A model generated the notes under the pieces. That model was not told the origin of the DNA, did not search any database, and worked only from the letters and a program-made list of their open reading frames with translations. Positions 22,437 to 34,846 of a stretch of DNA of 64,000 nucleotides are shown in pieces. Position numbers and translations under genes: made by a program. How positions within the stretch are numbered: position 1 is the stretch's first letter; each line of letters opens with the position of its first letter. Source of the stretch: Zingiber officinale (taxonomy: Eukaryota > Streptophyta > Magnoliopsida > Zingiberales > Zingiberaceae); the NCBI RefSeq assembly GCF_018446385.1, contig NC_056006.1:806001-870000 (forward strand), given 5' to 3'.

Positions 22437-24240
22437 TTAAATTAGTTTAATTATCTTAACAAATAAATAAATAAAAATTATCTTTGATTAAATTAAAATT
22501 ACTTTAATAAATTATCTTAACAAACTAATAAATAAGTTAAATTATTTTAATAAAAAATTAAATTAAAATTTAAAGAAAAATCAATCATGGAGGCTCCAGA
22601 ATAGCTGGCACCTCTAAAAAGGAACCTACCCGACAGGGTAACTAAACGCAACCTACCCGGCAGGGTAATTAGGACTAGAATAAAAAGGGCTAAGTTTAAC
22701 TTGACCCACGGTACTAGTGAAGTATTAGATGATAGTACGTTAGGGAAGCTTAGTCTATGCATGTTAAGGAAGATATAGCTTCGACCTGGTACATTTGTCT
22801 AAGTAGAATTGACCGAAGCTACCCTTTATGGATCCTAACTAGTTAGACCAAGGTTTTGTACTAAGTTCAGTGGATAGGACTATTTGGAAAACCTCGAAGG
22901 CATGGTTACTTAAATGATGTTCAAGTAACTCACCATAGCCCAGAAGTTTATCCAAAGAATGTCTATTTGTTGAACTCAAAGCTAAACCTGAATCTAACAT
23001 AAAGTTAAAACAAACCCTACAATTGAACCTAATTCATCTCACAAAATTATAGGATTCCCTGATTGAGAAATCTAGATCGGGTGAGATGACTAAGGACAAA
23101 ACTTTAAAATTAAGTTAAATTAAAATTAAATTAAATTAAAATTAAAATTAAATTAAATTAAATTAAAAGTAAATTGAATTAAAATTAAGTTAAATTAAAA
23201 TTAAATTAAAAGTAAATTAAATTAAAGTTAAATTAAATTAAAGTAAAAGTAAATTAAATTAAAAGTAAAAGTAAATTAAATAAAATTAAATTAAATTAAA
23301 ATTAAAGTAAATTAAAATTAAAATTAAATTAAATTAAAAGTAAATTGAATTAAAATTAAGTTAAATTAAAATTAAATTGAATTAAAATTAAATAAAATTA
23401 ATATTTTTCAAATTTAATATTTCTTCAAAATTTAATTAACTTAATATGTTTCAAATTCAATTAATTTAATATTCTTTCAAAATTTTAATTAACTTAAACA
23501 TTTTTCAAAATTTAATTAACTTAATATTTTTCAAAATTTAACTAACTTAAACATTTTTCAAAATTTAATTAATTTAATATTCTTTCAAAATTTTAAAATC
23601 TAATTAACTTAATATTTTCAAAATTTAATTGACTTAACATTTTTCAAACTTAATTAACTTAAACATTTTTAATTTTTCAAAATTTAAGTAACTTAAACAT
23701 TTTTTTATTTTTCAAAATTCAATTAACTTAAATATTTTTTCAAAATTTAATTAACTTAAACATTTTTCAAAATTTAATTAACTAAACATTTTTCAAAATT
23801 TAATTAACTTAAACATTTTTCATTTTTCTAAATTTAAACATTTTTCAAAATTTAATTAACTAAATATTTTTCAAAATTTAATTAACTAAATATTTTTCAA
23901 AATTTAATTAACTTAAACATTTTTCATTTTTTAAAATTTAATTAACTTAAACATATTTCATTTTTCTAAATTTAAACATTTTTCAAAATTTAATTAACTA
24001 AACATTTTTCAAAATTCAATTAACTTAAACATTTTTTCAAAATTTAATTAACTTAAATATTTTTCAAAATTTAATTAACTTAATACTTTGTCAAAATTTA
24101 ATTAACTTAATACTTTGTCAAAATTTAATTAACTTAATATCTAATCATCCCACTAATAACTAAATTATCTAAATTAATAACTTCACTATATTTTCATCAA
24201 ATAGATTCCAATTCAATCACTTTATGTGTAGGAATATAAA
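22437..24240 (+). repeat. AT-rich microsatellite and minisatellite expansion between gag and protease
   Basis: 1.8 kb lies where related elements have only a short linker. 22560-23060 still looks like decayed linker. 23100-23400 is an imperfect AATTAAATTA microsatellite. 23400-24140 is a minisatellite of about 27 bp (words TTTAATTAAC, TTAAACATTTTTCAAAA) with roughly 25 copies. Coding resumes at 24244. There is no ORF. Confidence 0.85.
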
Positions 24241-24243
24241 GAA

Positions 24244-24759
24244 TTGGATCAATGGATGTTGGATAGTGGATGCTCCAGACATATGACTGGAGATAAATTG
24301 AAGTTTACAAAGTTCAAATTAAAGAATCTAGGATCTGTTGCATTTGGCAACGACGACAAACTTAAGGTAATCGGAAGAGGTAACATCGAACTCAATTCCG
24401 ACTTTATTATTCGAAAAGTACTATTAGTTGAAAATTTTAACTTCAATTTACTCAACATAAGTCAATTATGTGACAATGGTTATTCAGTTAACTTTACCAA
24501 ATCTGAATGTATAGTTAAAAGTACTGATAATCCTGAAATCATACTTAAGGGCACTAGGAAAGAAAATGAATACACCATTAACCTACCAACATCCTCAATA
24601 AAGTGTTTTCTAACACAACAAGAGGAAACTGAGCTGTGGCACAGAAGGTTGAGTCATAGTCACACTAGACTCATTTTGAAAATGAGTCAAAATGGTCTAG
24701 TTAGAGGTCTACCCAAATTAAAAAATATTGAAAACTCAACCTGTAATGCTTGTCAATAA
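24244..24759 (+). pseudogene. Sirevirus aspartic protease end and GAG-pre-integrase
   Basis: WMLDSGCSRHMTG is the copia protease active-site box (Asp-Ser-Gly). It is followed by the protease body (GNIELNSDFIIRKVLLVENF) and a GAG-pre-integrase domain with LWHRRLSHSH and CNACQ, part of the HHCC zinc-binding set at the integrase N-terminus. 171 codons are open, then a stop at 24757. The protease would cleave the polyprotein. The upstream fusion to gag is destroyed by the repeat expansion. Confidence 0.85.
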
Positions 24760-25560
24760 GGTAAACAAACCAAGTCAAACCATAAGTTAACCAACCTAGA
24801 TAGAACTACCTCAATACTTGAGCTCCTCCATCTAGACTTGTTTGATTCACAGGGAGCCAAGTCACTAAGTAAAAAATCAATATTGCTTAGTAATAATCGA
24901 TGATTACTCAAGATTTTCTTGGGTAAAATTTATAAAAACTAAAGATGAAACCTTTGAAGTATTTAAAATCTTCTGCAAACTAATAGAAAAATGAAAAGGA
25001 CACTCAAATAAAAGGAATTAGAAGTGACCATGGGGAAAATTTGAAAATCAGAACTTTACTGAATTTTGTGAAATTAATGGGTATAAACATGAATGCTCTT
25101 GCCCTAGGACCCCCCAACAAAATGACCTAGTAGAGCATAAAAACTGAACCCTACAAGAAGTCGCTAGGACTATGTTAAATGAATACAATCTATCCAACCA
25201 ATTCTGGACCGAAGCAATAAATACAACATGTTATATACAAAATAGAATTTTACTTAACAAATCTCACAACAAAACACCCTATGAAATATATTATAATAAA
25301 ATTCCTAATCTAAATTATCTAAAAGTCTTTGGATGTAAAGTATATATTTTAAACACTAAAGACTATTTAGGAAAATTTTCATCAAAAACAACCACAGGAA
25401 TATTCTTAGGGTATTCAACAACTAGTAGGGCATATAGAGTGTATAATAAACATACCCTAAAAGTTGAAGAAACAATAAATGTAATATTTGATGAAGATAA
25501 TAAGGTAACCACTATAACAAATGAAAATAATATAGAAAATATTAACCCACTAAATACAGA
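24760..25560 (+). pseudogene. Sirevirus integrase core and C-terminus
   Basis: The core continues in shifting frames (DRTTSILELLHLDLF; the first catalytic Asp region). A further frame from 25172 reads MLNEYNLSNQFWTEA, KTPYEIYYNKIPNLNYLKVF and GIFLGYSTTSRAYRVYN, the conserved C-terminal integrase block of copia elements. A stop or shift lies near 24880-25170, so the DDE triad is not in one frame. Confidence 0.8.
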
Positions 25561-26380
25561 AGATGATGAAATTCAACCTGAACCCAATGAATCTGAAGAA
25601 CCAATCACTAACCCAACCCTAAGACCAACAAAAACAAACACAAATCACCCATCTGACCAAATCTTGGGTGATTCATCTCTAGGAGTTAGAATTAGGTCAT
25701 CCTATAGAAACAGTAGCCAAATAGTCTTGATATCTGAAATTGAATCCAAAATTGTAGACGAAGCTCTACCCGATCCAAACTGGACATTAGCAATGCAGGA
25801 AGAATTAGCCCAATTTGAAAAAAAACCAGGTTTGGGACTTAGTACCGAAACCCAATGATAAAACTATAATTGATACCAAATGGGTTTTCATAAATAAACT
25901 AAATGATCAAGGTGAAATAGTTAGAAGCAAAGCAAGATTAGTAGCTAAAGGGTTTAACCAAGTAGAAGGGTTAGACTATGATGAGACATACGCCTCTGTA
26001 GCTAGACTTGAATCAATTAGGATGTTGATGGCCTATGCAGCACACAAGGGATTCAAGCTCTACCAAATGGATGTAAAATCCACCTTTCTAACTGGATTTA
26101 TTAAAGAAGAAGTGTATGTTAGCCAACCCCCTGGATTTGAAGACTTAAAGCATCCAAACCATGTCCTAAGACTAAGAAATGCCCTATATGGACTAAAACA
26201 AGCACCTAGGGTCTGGTATGAACGGCTATCAAATTATCTTTTAGAAAAAGGGTTCCACCAAGGACAAGTAGATCCAACCCTTTTTGTAAAAACCTTAGAA
26301 AAAGATATTTTCATAGCTCAAATTTATGTAGATGATATAATATTTGGCTCAACAAACTCAAAATTTTTAAAAGAATTTAC
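25561..26380 (+). pseudogene. Sirevirus reverse transcriptase, interrupted
   Basis: The N-terminal RT text ends one frame at an A8 run (about 25818-25825) and continues in the next ([65 protein letters not shown]). The catalytic motif reads YVDDIIFGS. The frame is cut at 26380 by a lone gypsy LTR and resumes at 29861 after the target duplication. Indel at the homopolymer suggests simple decay, though programmed slippage cannot be excluded. Confidence 0.85.
26376..26380. other. Target-site duplication TTTAC (left copy)
   Basis: TTTAC precedes the lone LTR and is repeated exactly at 29856-29860. Confidence 0.9.
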
Positions 26381-27119
26381 TGTAACACCCACGAAATTAT
26401 AAAATAGGTATATGAATATTATTTTCATTAGAGCATAAAGAAATGATAAGAATAAAAAAAAGGAAAACAAAAACAAAAGAAAATTAGAATAAGAAGAGGT
26501 GAAGTCAAGGATTGAACCTTGAACCTCCCACAATTTATGGAGATAAATTGATGAATGATAACCATTAGGATAAGGAGAAATAATTGGATAGAAAGGAATG
26601 AAAAATTTAGTTAAAGGAGAAAAGAAAACTAAGCAAAAAGAACAAGAGAAAACCAAATTGCTTACCTTCTTTTCCCTCTTGGTTAAGAAAAGGAGCAAGC
26701 AAAAGAAGGATTTACTACTTCCCTCCCTCTCTCTATTTTTGTGGGAATTAATGGAGTGGGGGAAAAGAGGAGTTGAGGGAGTGAATGAGGACATGTTTCA
26801 TGGGCAAGGGAATAAATAGATTGGGAGAAGAAAAATAAGGGATTAAATCATTTCTTCCTCCTTCCTCTTTCTTCTTCATTCCTCACCGAACCAAGAACTC
26901 CCTCCCTCTCCTTTGTCCAAGAGCTAAGCTAAGCTTCTCTTCAAGAAAAACTAAGTTTAGAGAGGAGAACTTCAAGATCTATCCCTTCCAAACAAGAGGA
27001 ACAAAAGGAGGTACAAGAAGAAGAAGCTCTCTCCTACCTTGGTACCTAGGATACTTTTCTTCTTAAGAAAAAACACAAACGAAAGGAGGTAAGCTTACCC
27101 TCACCTGTGGTACAATAGT

Positions 27120-28545
27120 TCATATGGTTTTCATGAAGATAGATTGCTTAAAAACCTAGGGTTGCTTCATGGAAATTTCGGCCAAGATAAAAAGAAGAAT
27201 CTAAGGAACTTTAAAATTCAACTAGATGTGCTCAATATATTTCTTATGATATGTATTATATGGTAGGAGGTTAACCTAATGTTTTTATGCTAGAATGTTT
27301 AGTTATAACTTAGATTTATGATCTTAGATTCTCGGCCAAGCATGAACAAAAGAACTAAGTAAGCGTAGGACTCAAACTAAGCATGCTCCATTGTTCTTAT
27401 GATATGTGCCCTATGATAATAGTGTTGTTAACATTTTCTTCCACTTGTATGTTGATTTGAACTTCATCTTCAAGCTCATGAACATTCGTCCATGGTAGAA
27501 CTAAGGGCTTAGAAGAGCTTTAAACCTAAAACTAAGCATGCCATGATTTTTCCCTAAGATAAAAATATGAAGCTAATATGATATGCCCATGAGTTATGTT
27601 GATTTGAATTCTATTTCATGTTATGAAGATTCGGCTATGTTGAGATATGAGGCCTAGGGAAAGTTTAAAACAAGTTTAAGATGCTCATAACCTTCTTGAT
27701 GAAAAGATATGAAACTAACTTGATGTCCTTATGCTTGTTTGTTGCATAGAAATTTAGTTACATGCTCTACAACTTTCGGCCACACAAGGTTTTAAGACCT
27801 AGGATGTTTAGAACTTAAACTAAGTTTGCTCATGTTATTCCTTGTAATAAATGCCATGAAATTTATGTAGGGTTTACATGCTTTTATGGCACATGAAAAC
27901 TAGTCTATGCCTTACATGTTTCGGCCACCATTAGGTTAAAGGCCTAAGGAAACTTAGAACCCAACTTAGATATGCTCATGATGTTCTTGTAATAAATGCT
28001 ATGAAATTATTTATGGTTTTCATGCTCTTATGCCACTAAAAACCTAATTCCCATGCTTGATAAGTTTCGGCCACCTTGGATTAAAGGGCTTAGGAAGTTT
28101 GGAACTTGAACTAAATGTGCTTATGATGTTCCTCATGATATGTATTATGATATGGATTTAAGGTTCAACACTTTCATGCCACTTGTAACCTAGAATCATA
28201 CTTGCTAGGGTTCGGCCATGTTAAGGTTAAAAGCTTAGAGAACTTAGAACCCAACTAAACATGCTCAAGTTGTTTCTTATGATATATGATATGACATTAG
28301 TTAGGGTTTACATGTTTATATGTTTCTTATAACCTAATTTGAGGCTTGATGGGTTTCGGCCATGATATAAGTAAAGACCTAGGAAGCTTGGAACCCAAAC
28401 CAAATATGCTTAAGGTGTTCCTTATGATATAAGATATGATAAAGGTTTAGGGTTCACATGCTCTTATGTTGCTTGCTAACCTAGGCTACAACTACATGTT
28501 TCGGCCACCACATGACCTTTGGGTTAGAGACCTACCTATGTTTTT
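27120..28545. repeat. Imperfect 130-150 bp tandem repeats in the solo LTR
   Basis: About ten degenerate units, each with a TTTCGGCCA word, an AACTTAGAACC(C)A-type word and ATGCTCATG/ATGTTC text. These look like old internal amplification of the LTR. Confidence 0.65.
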
Positions 28546-28629
28546 TTTTCCCATATGTTTCATATGCAATGCTTATGATATGATAGGAATATGATATGCT
28601 GCTATACTTACATATGCTTATGATCTATG

Positions 28630-28835
28630 TATGATGATGTGCTATATGCCCAAGTTTATGATGTGCTATGTGCTTAAATTTATGATATGCTATGTGCTTA
28701 AATTTATGATATGCTATGTGCCCAAATCTATGATATGCTATGTGCCCAAGTTTATGATGTGCTGTGTGCCCAATTATGCATGTGATCATGATGTGCTGTG
28801 TGCCCAAAAATTCATGATGAGCTGTGTGCCAATTA
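28630..28835. repeat. 24-bp minisatellite in the solo LTR
   Basis: About five to eight copies of a 24-bp unit (words TATGATATGCTATGTGC and CCCAA). A multiple of three gives fortuitous repetitive ORFs on both strands. Confidence 0.8.
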
Positions 28836-28977
28836 TACATGCTTTATGTTATGCCTAAGAGTTGCTTCCCTATCAATTGGGACTAGGAGCACTCTTCATG
28901 ATATGATTATGACATGAATGATAGGTTAAGAATTAAAGATATGTATGACATGTTACTTTACTTTTAAGGCTTGTACC

Positions 28978-29092
28978 AAGGGTGGGCTCCATAAGCACCC
29001 CGGGGTCGATGGACTAAGAAACGGGCCTCGTTAGGGATGGGCTCCTAAGTGCCCCTAGGTCGATGGACTAAGAAACGGGCCTAGTATGTATG
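28978..29092. repeat. 59-bp tandem duplication in the solo LTR
   Basis: Two adjacent copies contain GGGTGGGCTCC or GGATGGGCTCC, then GGTCGATGGACTAAGAAACG and GGCCT. Confidence 0.7.
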
Positions 29093-29855
29093 CCTTGTAG
29101 GGTTCAAGACTTGCTACCTTGGACCTACATAGGACGCATGTATTTAAGCTGGGGCCCCCCTTATGTTGAGATTATGTTTAAGTATGTATATTATAAGTTT
29201 TCAAAAGACATGTTGCATATGTTTTCATGATACATGTTTAGAAATTCACCTTGCATATACCTTATGATTATGCCATGATATTTATGATGATGTTATGATA
29301 TGTCAGGGTGCATTTGATGATTATGTTATGTTATGTTATGCCATGATACCTTACGATTATGTTACGATATGCCATGATATGCTACATGCTATGATGAAAT
29401 TGTCTCCATGTGTTATGTCTTGTGATTTTGATATGCTATATGATTTTTGTGAGTAGGAAAGGAACTTACTGAGCCATGAGTGCTCACAGCTTACTTTCTT
29501 GTACCACAGATAAAGGCAAGGAATGGATGAACTAGGGGAGCAGCAGGAGGGGCTAGAAGGATGTGTGTGGTAGTGGCTTGACTAAAGGAAAAAGACTTGC
29601 TTTTGTTTAATAAGAACTATGCCTAGTTTATGTTACTGCATTATGACTCTTTGACATTTAATTTTGTGTTTGGGTATTATGACCTAAAAATCATGTTAAG
29701 TATGCTATGTGGTTTTATACGTCCAGTTGATTAGTCATGGTGATTTTAAAGAAAAGAAAAGTTTTAATTCCTATAAGTAAGACTTCCGCTGTACTAAGTA
29801 GGTATGTATGAGTAAAGTAACCCCGCCGCCTGAGCAGGAGGGGCGGGGCGTTACA

Positions 29856-29860
29856 TTTAC
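29856..29860. other. Target-site duplication TTTAC (right copy)
   Basis: Perfect repeat of 26376-26380. Confidence 0.9.
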
Positions 29861-30420
29861 GAACTTAATGGAAAGTGAGTTTGAAATGAGCTTAGTAGGG
29901 GAACTTAACTTTTTCTTAGGTCTACAAATTAAGCAAACAAAGGATGGAATTTACATATACCAAACCAAATATGCCAAGGAATTAATTAAAAATTTTGGCA
30001 TGGAAAATTCAAAAATCATAAATACACCAATGTCAACTAATATCAACATTGATGCTGACCCAGAAGGGAAACAAGTAGATCCAAAACACTATAGAAGCGT
30101 AATAGGCAGCTTACTATACCTAACTGCAAGTCGACCCGACATACTATTTGCAGTAGGTATGTGCGCAAGGTACCAATCCTGTGCAAAAGAGTCACATCTA
30201 ACATGTGCTAAAAGAATACTTAGATACATCAAGGGCACCCTAAATGTAGGACTCTGGTACCCTTGAACCTGCACCTTTGACCTTTTTGGCTACTCTGATT
30301 TAGACTATGTCGGGTGCAAACTAGATAGAAAAAGCACAAGCGATAGCTGCCAAATTCTAGGTCAATGCCTAGTAAGTTGGTCAAGCAGAAAGTAAGACCA
30401 ACTCGAGTTCAGTACACTTA
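29861..30420 (+). pseudogene. Sirevirus RT end and RNase H, broken
   Basis: Continues the RT across the solo LTR: MSLVGELNFFLGLQIKQTK, the linker VIGSLLYLTASRPDILFAVG and AKRILRYIKGT. A stop follows at 30264. RNase H then begins with GYSDLDYVGCKLDRKSTS (first catalytic Asp in SDLDY) and is lost after SWSSRK near 30395. The RNase H end appears deleted. Confidence 0.85.
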
Positions 30421-31431
30421 GAAGACAAGTAGGAATGTGTTGGGTAGAATAGATCTTGATTTTCAAACAACTTTCCTACATCAGACTTTAAAATTTTTTT
30501 CTCAAAAATTGCCTTATATTTGAAATTCTAGGAAAATAATGTTTTCAAAATCCCAATCTTATTAGTCTTTCAAAATTTGGACTTAGCCTAGAATCTTCTC
30601 CTTAGATATCATGCTCCCCTAGCTTTAGCCAGAGCATCTCACAAACACACTAGGCATAATTTGTTTGTATTTGAAAGAAACTTAGAATAACGTGAGATGC
30701 ATAGGGTATAGCCTGAACTCCAGAATACTTATATCTGTGCATCATAGTGAGTCTGGGCGTTAAAAACTAACTCTACATTAATCAACTTTAATGATCCAGC
30801 CCTAGTCAAATATAACTGGATTACTAACTTAACTTGACTAACCAAGTGAAAACTAATGCCCTCTAGGTATTCAGCTAGTAGCAAAAGGTTAGACAGTTGG
30901 TTAAGGATATTAAAATTGTAAATTGACTCAGCTAGCGCTTTAGGGCTCTGATACCTTGCAAAAGAAAATTGAAAAATTTAACTCAGCTCATACTTGGACA
31001 TTAGGGTCATAAACTCCTCCATTTCCTTTAAGGATTTTCAATTTCTTAAAAATTTATTTTTAACTTCTATAGCCATCATGTCAAAGGATTTTTTTTTAAT
31101 TTTAAGTTAACCCAACTTTTTAAAAGTTTTTTTTTTAAAAAAAAGGCTATTCGAAATTAATGGTTTTTAAAAGGCTTTAAAAAAATTTTACGAAATATTT
31201 TTTCAAAAAGGTCTCTCCAATTGCAAAACTTAGCCTACTATTTTCGAAACTTGCCTTTCGAAAATCATTTGTTTCAATCTTTCAAAACTTAACCTAAGTT
31301 TACACAAATTTTGACTAATTACCTCTCAAAATTAAGTATTTTCAAAAGCATTTTAAATTTTAGCAGCTAAATATTTTTCAAAGAGCTTTCAAATCTAACT
31401 AAATATCTTTCCAAAAAGGTTTTTTCAAGAT
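30421..31431 (+). other. Sirevirus 3' non-coding region, left part
   Basis: 1.0 kb AT-rich, without an ORF. A GCTCTGATACC word at 30945-30955 is the reverse complement of a methionine PBS core, but no LTR follows, so I treat it as incidental. Long A and T runs near 31090-31150. Confidence 0.6.
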
Positions 31432-31436
31432 TTGAT
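31432..31436. other. Target-site duplication TTGAT (left copy)
   Basis: Matches 46231-46235 on the other side of the Tekay element. Confidence 0.85.
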
Positions 31437-34400
31437 TGTAACAACCAAATTTTCCCTATTTCAAGTTCTAAAAGTCCTTATTAATACTTAGAAGTGCTAT
31501 AGAAATATTCTAGAGATTTTTAGAGTATTTCTACGAAATTTTTGGAGGTCGTTTGGTATTTTTACTAGACGAAAGAAGTTTTGACAAAAAATGTCCAAGC
31601 CGAGATTCAAACCGAAGACCTCAGACCCGAATCAAACCTTAACCGAACCCAACTAGCCAACTGTTCCGCAAGTGTTTCATGAACGATTATGGAACGAGAT
31701 GTATATAATTTCTAATTGATACAGAAATACCTTAGGTTTAAAAAGGTTGCAGAAAAATGGCCGAGCCGAAGCTCGACCCGGCGACCAGGGGTTTCAGCGG
31801 AAACGCAGATAACCAAGTGTTCCACAGGAGTTTTGTTAATAAAGTAGGGAACAAAATATATTTAAGCTATAGTTGATAACAGAAAATACCTAAGATAAGA
31901 GAGGACTTAAGTTTCTCCCGTGACCTAAAACTCTCGATTCCTCTCCTCTTCTCACGCGACGGCGCGGCGTCTTTGCTTGGGCGAAACGAAACCGCGTTAG
32001 GGCTTTATCTCCGGCGTCGACGAAAGGATCTTTCTGGCCGGTCTTCATCCGTGCGTGACCACCTCGACGAGGAGAGCTCGGAAACACAAAGAAGCCGCCG
32101 AGATTCGAAATTCTCCGAACCCTAGAAGCCTTTTTCCTTTCGGTTGTAAGTCCAAGAACGCTAGGTAAGTACTACTCACCTGTGGTAGGAGTTGCTCCGA
32201 ACTTAGGGTTTCATTTCCTTGTTTTCTAAGTTTTCTTGAATCCGAAGCATGCCATAAGATTGAGGTTTTGATGTTACTACCGTAAGTGAAGGAATCTGGA
32301 AATAAAAAAAAAGATTGTTTAGGTTTCCTTTTGTTACCGAAACATGAAGTTTAAATTGTGGTTGCTAGGACCTGTTGATTTCGGTACATATTGTGGGTTG
32401 TTTCTTTGTGTTCGGATTTCTTCCTATGGTTTCCGGATCATGCTTTACAGAATAGGGTAGCTAGGGATTTAACCTTCTTGTTTTTGTTTCGGTTTAAGCT
32501 GTGTAGAAAAGAGAATTTGCCTGCTTATGTTCTGTTATATCATGCTTAAAGGGATTTATTCACTTGCTGCTTGTGTTCTGTTATAGCATGCATGTCCTGA
32601 ATTTAGTCCTGTACATGTGCAGATTTATATTTCATTTATATCATTGAAACAAGCGTTATAAAGGTTTTAATTTCAGCAAGTATTAGTTTTATTTGTGCGA
32701 TTTGCTGGATATGAATAAGCGTGTTTTTAGCAAATGCAAAACTTATTTTGAGTTGCTTTCATTATCATTTAGTATTTCCTGATGAAGCATGATTAAAGAG
32801 ATTAGTTAGCTTCTATGTAATCCTGTTATAGCATAATTAAAGAGTTTAGCTAGTTGCTTTGTATTTCTGTTGTAACAAGTTTAGAGCTTAAAGAAATATG
32901 TTTGGATGAGTCATGATTCTAGTTTGGATACCTTGTTCTTGTAAAGTTCCAATGCCTACATAATCTAGTAGCAAAATTTCCATAAATTAACACCTGTATA
33001 GTTAAGGTATCTTGCGCATACTTGGCTGTAGAAAGGAATGGATAACTATGCTTACACATAGCCATCTATACAAATCACCATACTAGAATTAAGCCATGTT
33101 ATTTTTAGGCACTTCAGTTTAGTATGGCATGCAGATTTCTTATAGCTTAAATGCAGATTTTTATAAGTATAGGATGCAGATTTTAATAGGCAGGTTTTCA
33201 TAAGTATTGCTTATAGATTTTCTACTTGTGCTTGCTGCCGTATCTTTGCATTCAGGAATTAAAGCATGCTGTACAGATTTTTTACTTGTGCTTTGCTACC
33301 TCCATGAACATGAACAGTCTTGTTATCCTAGCATACAGTTTAGATTTCATAGTTGTATGTTTCTTGTGTAGTCGAACAAGCATGAACAACCACTTAAAAT
33401 GAGTAAGCAGTATCAGAATTTGATTGGATTTGCTTTATTTTTATAGCATGCTTTGTTAGTTGCAATTCTCTACTTGTTAGACATACTTACATTGATCTAG
33501 TAAGCTCTATTAGAGGATTATGAGTAGCTATAAGTAAGAAAAAGACCAAGGTCTAGTTAGAAAAGATAACAAGTAAATTAAAGTAAAGGCTAGTACCCGA
33601 CTTCCGATGCTGTCGTTAAACAAATCCAGGTGACCAATTCCGAGGTCTTGGCCCTGGTAAGACCAAGGTCTTTATCCTCATAGGACTGGAGGCTCACTAC
33701 CTCAGTCTCTATTAGAGAGCGCGCATAAGATAGTACTAAGCCTGGGCCCAAGAAAGAGAAGAAGAAAGTTAAAAATTAATTTCAAGTATAAGGTTATAAG
33801 TAAAGGAAACAAGTATCACCTATGTTTAGAACTAACAAAGTTTAGCTCTTATAATTCTAAGCATACAGTATTGGTTTTCATATGTTTCCTTATGAGTTTA
33901 TTGAGCATGATTAGCTTTATTTCCAGTATGCAGATTTATTCTTGTATATCATGAGTATGCAGATTATTTTAGTGCTTTGCTATTAGATGAGCATCTTTAG
34001 TTTTTCTATTTAGTATTTCAGTTTCAGTATCCTTTGCATCTTATGCACTTTCGAGTTTTTGTGAGATAGATTAGTACTTACTAAGCGTTTCGCTTATAGA
34101 TTTATTTTCCTCCTACTGCAGATAAAGGAAAAGTTAAAGTGTAAAGAGGAAGGCGACAAGGAGGATGTCTGATGGAGGTGTGTGATGCCAGGACTATGGA
34201 AAGATCTGGGAAGCTTTGAGTTTTCATGTTTAGTGGATAAGAAATGGTTGAGTTGTTCTTCATGGTTTATGTCATTTGGTATTGTATTTTTATTCCTTAT
34301 TTTATTGAGTTTATTCGTGTCTTAGATTGCATGCTGTGATGAGTCTCTATGTAATAAGTAGTTATTTTAGTGTTTGACACTTATTAAACTGCATGAGTGT

Positions 34401-34602
34401 TTGATACATGTTCCAGCCGCCTATGGCTGAAGTATATATTTATGTATCTCAGATTATTGTCACCGGTACAGGGGAGATTCTGTCGAAATTTTTCAGTAGA
34501 GACTCCTCATGGTTTCGATTATACCGGTTAAGTAGAGTTAGTAGATAAGTAACGGTCATCTTTAGAGAGTAGTATAGTATAGTAAGAAGGGTGGTCATTA
34601 CA
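31437..34602 (+). mobile_element. 5' LTR of the Tekay element
   Basis: 3166 bp, TGTAACAACC...CATTACA. It contains two antisense tRNA-like modules (about 31594-31670 and 31756-31835), an AT-rich body with ATGCAGATTTT repeats (33110-33300) and a 31890-32087 reverse ORF that is fortuitous. Confidence 0.9.
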
Positions 34603-34604
34603 GT

Positions 34605-34616
34605 TGGTATCAGAGC
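34605..34616 (+). promoter_or_regulatory. Primer-binding site of the Tekay element
   Basis: TGGTATCAGAGC, two bases inside the 5' LTR, is complementary to initiator methionine tRNA. Confidence 0.92.
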
Positions 34617-34846
34617 AGTTCCCATTCTCCAGCATCTCACACACATCAGCATCAACCTTGTCGTCTTCAAGTAAGAAAGTATTTAAGTTTTTCCTTTTAT
34701 GCTTTCTTTATTATTTGCAGTATGGAGTAATTGCTTATATATATGCGCTTTAGTAAGATAGAAGTTTTGTTTCTCTTATATTCATATACATAAGTATGTT
34801 TAGAAAGGATGGAGAAGATACCAAATCTTTTTCTTTGCATAACTAG

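Larger units (their letters stand above)
26381..29855 (+). mobile_element. Solo LTR of a Ty3/gypsy element inserted in the Sirevirus RT
   Basis: 3475 bp starting TGTAACACCC and ending GGGGCGTTACA, flanked by perfect TTTAC target duplications, with no internal retroelement genes. This is the product of LTR-LTR recombination of a full element. The TGTAACACCC...GTTACA ends resemble Tekay/Del-type LTRs, but it is a different family from the one at 31437. It contains about ten imperfect 130-150 bp repeats, a 24-bp minisatellite and a 59-bp tandem duplication. The ORFs in it are short and unrecognised. Confidence 0.88.

Noticed and set aside
28625..28858. Repetitive His/Tyr-rich or Met/Cys-rich small proteins
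   Set aside because: Produced by a 24-bp minisatellite whose period is a multiple of three; open on both strands.
30945..30960. Reverse primer-binding site (GCTCTGATACC)
   Set aside because: No LTR end follows on the appropriate side and the sequence belongs to the Sirevirus 3' non-coding region.
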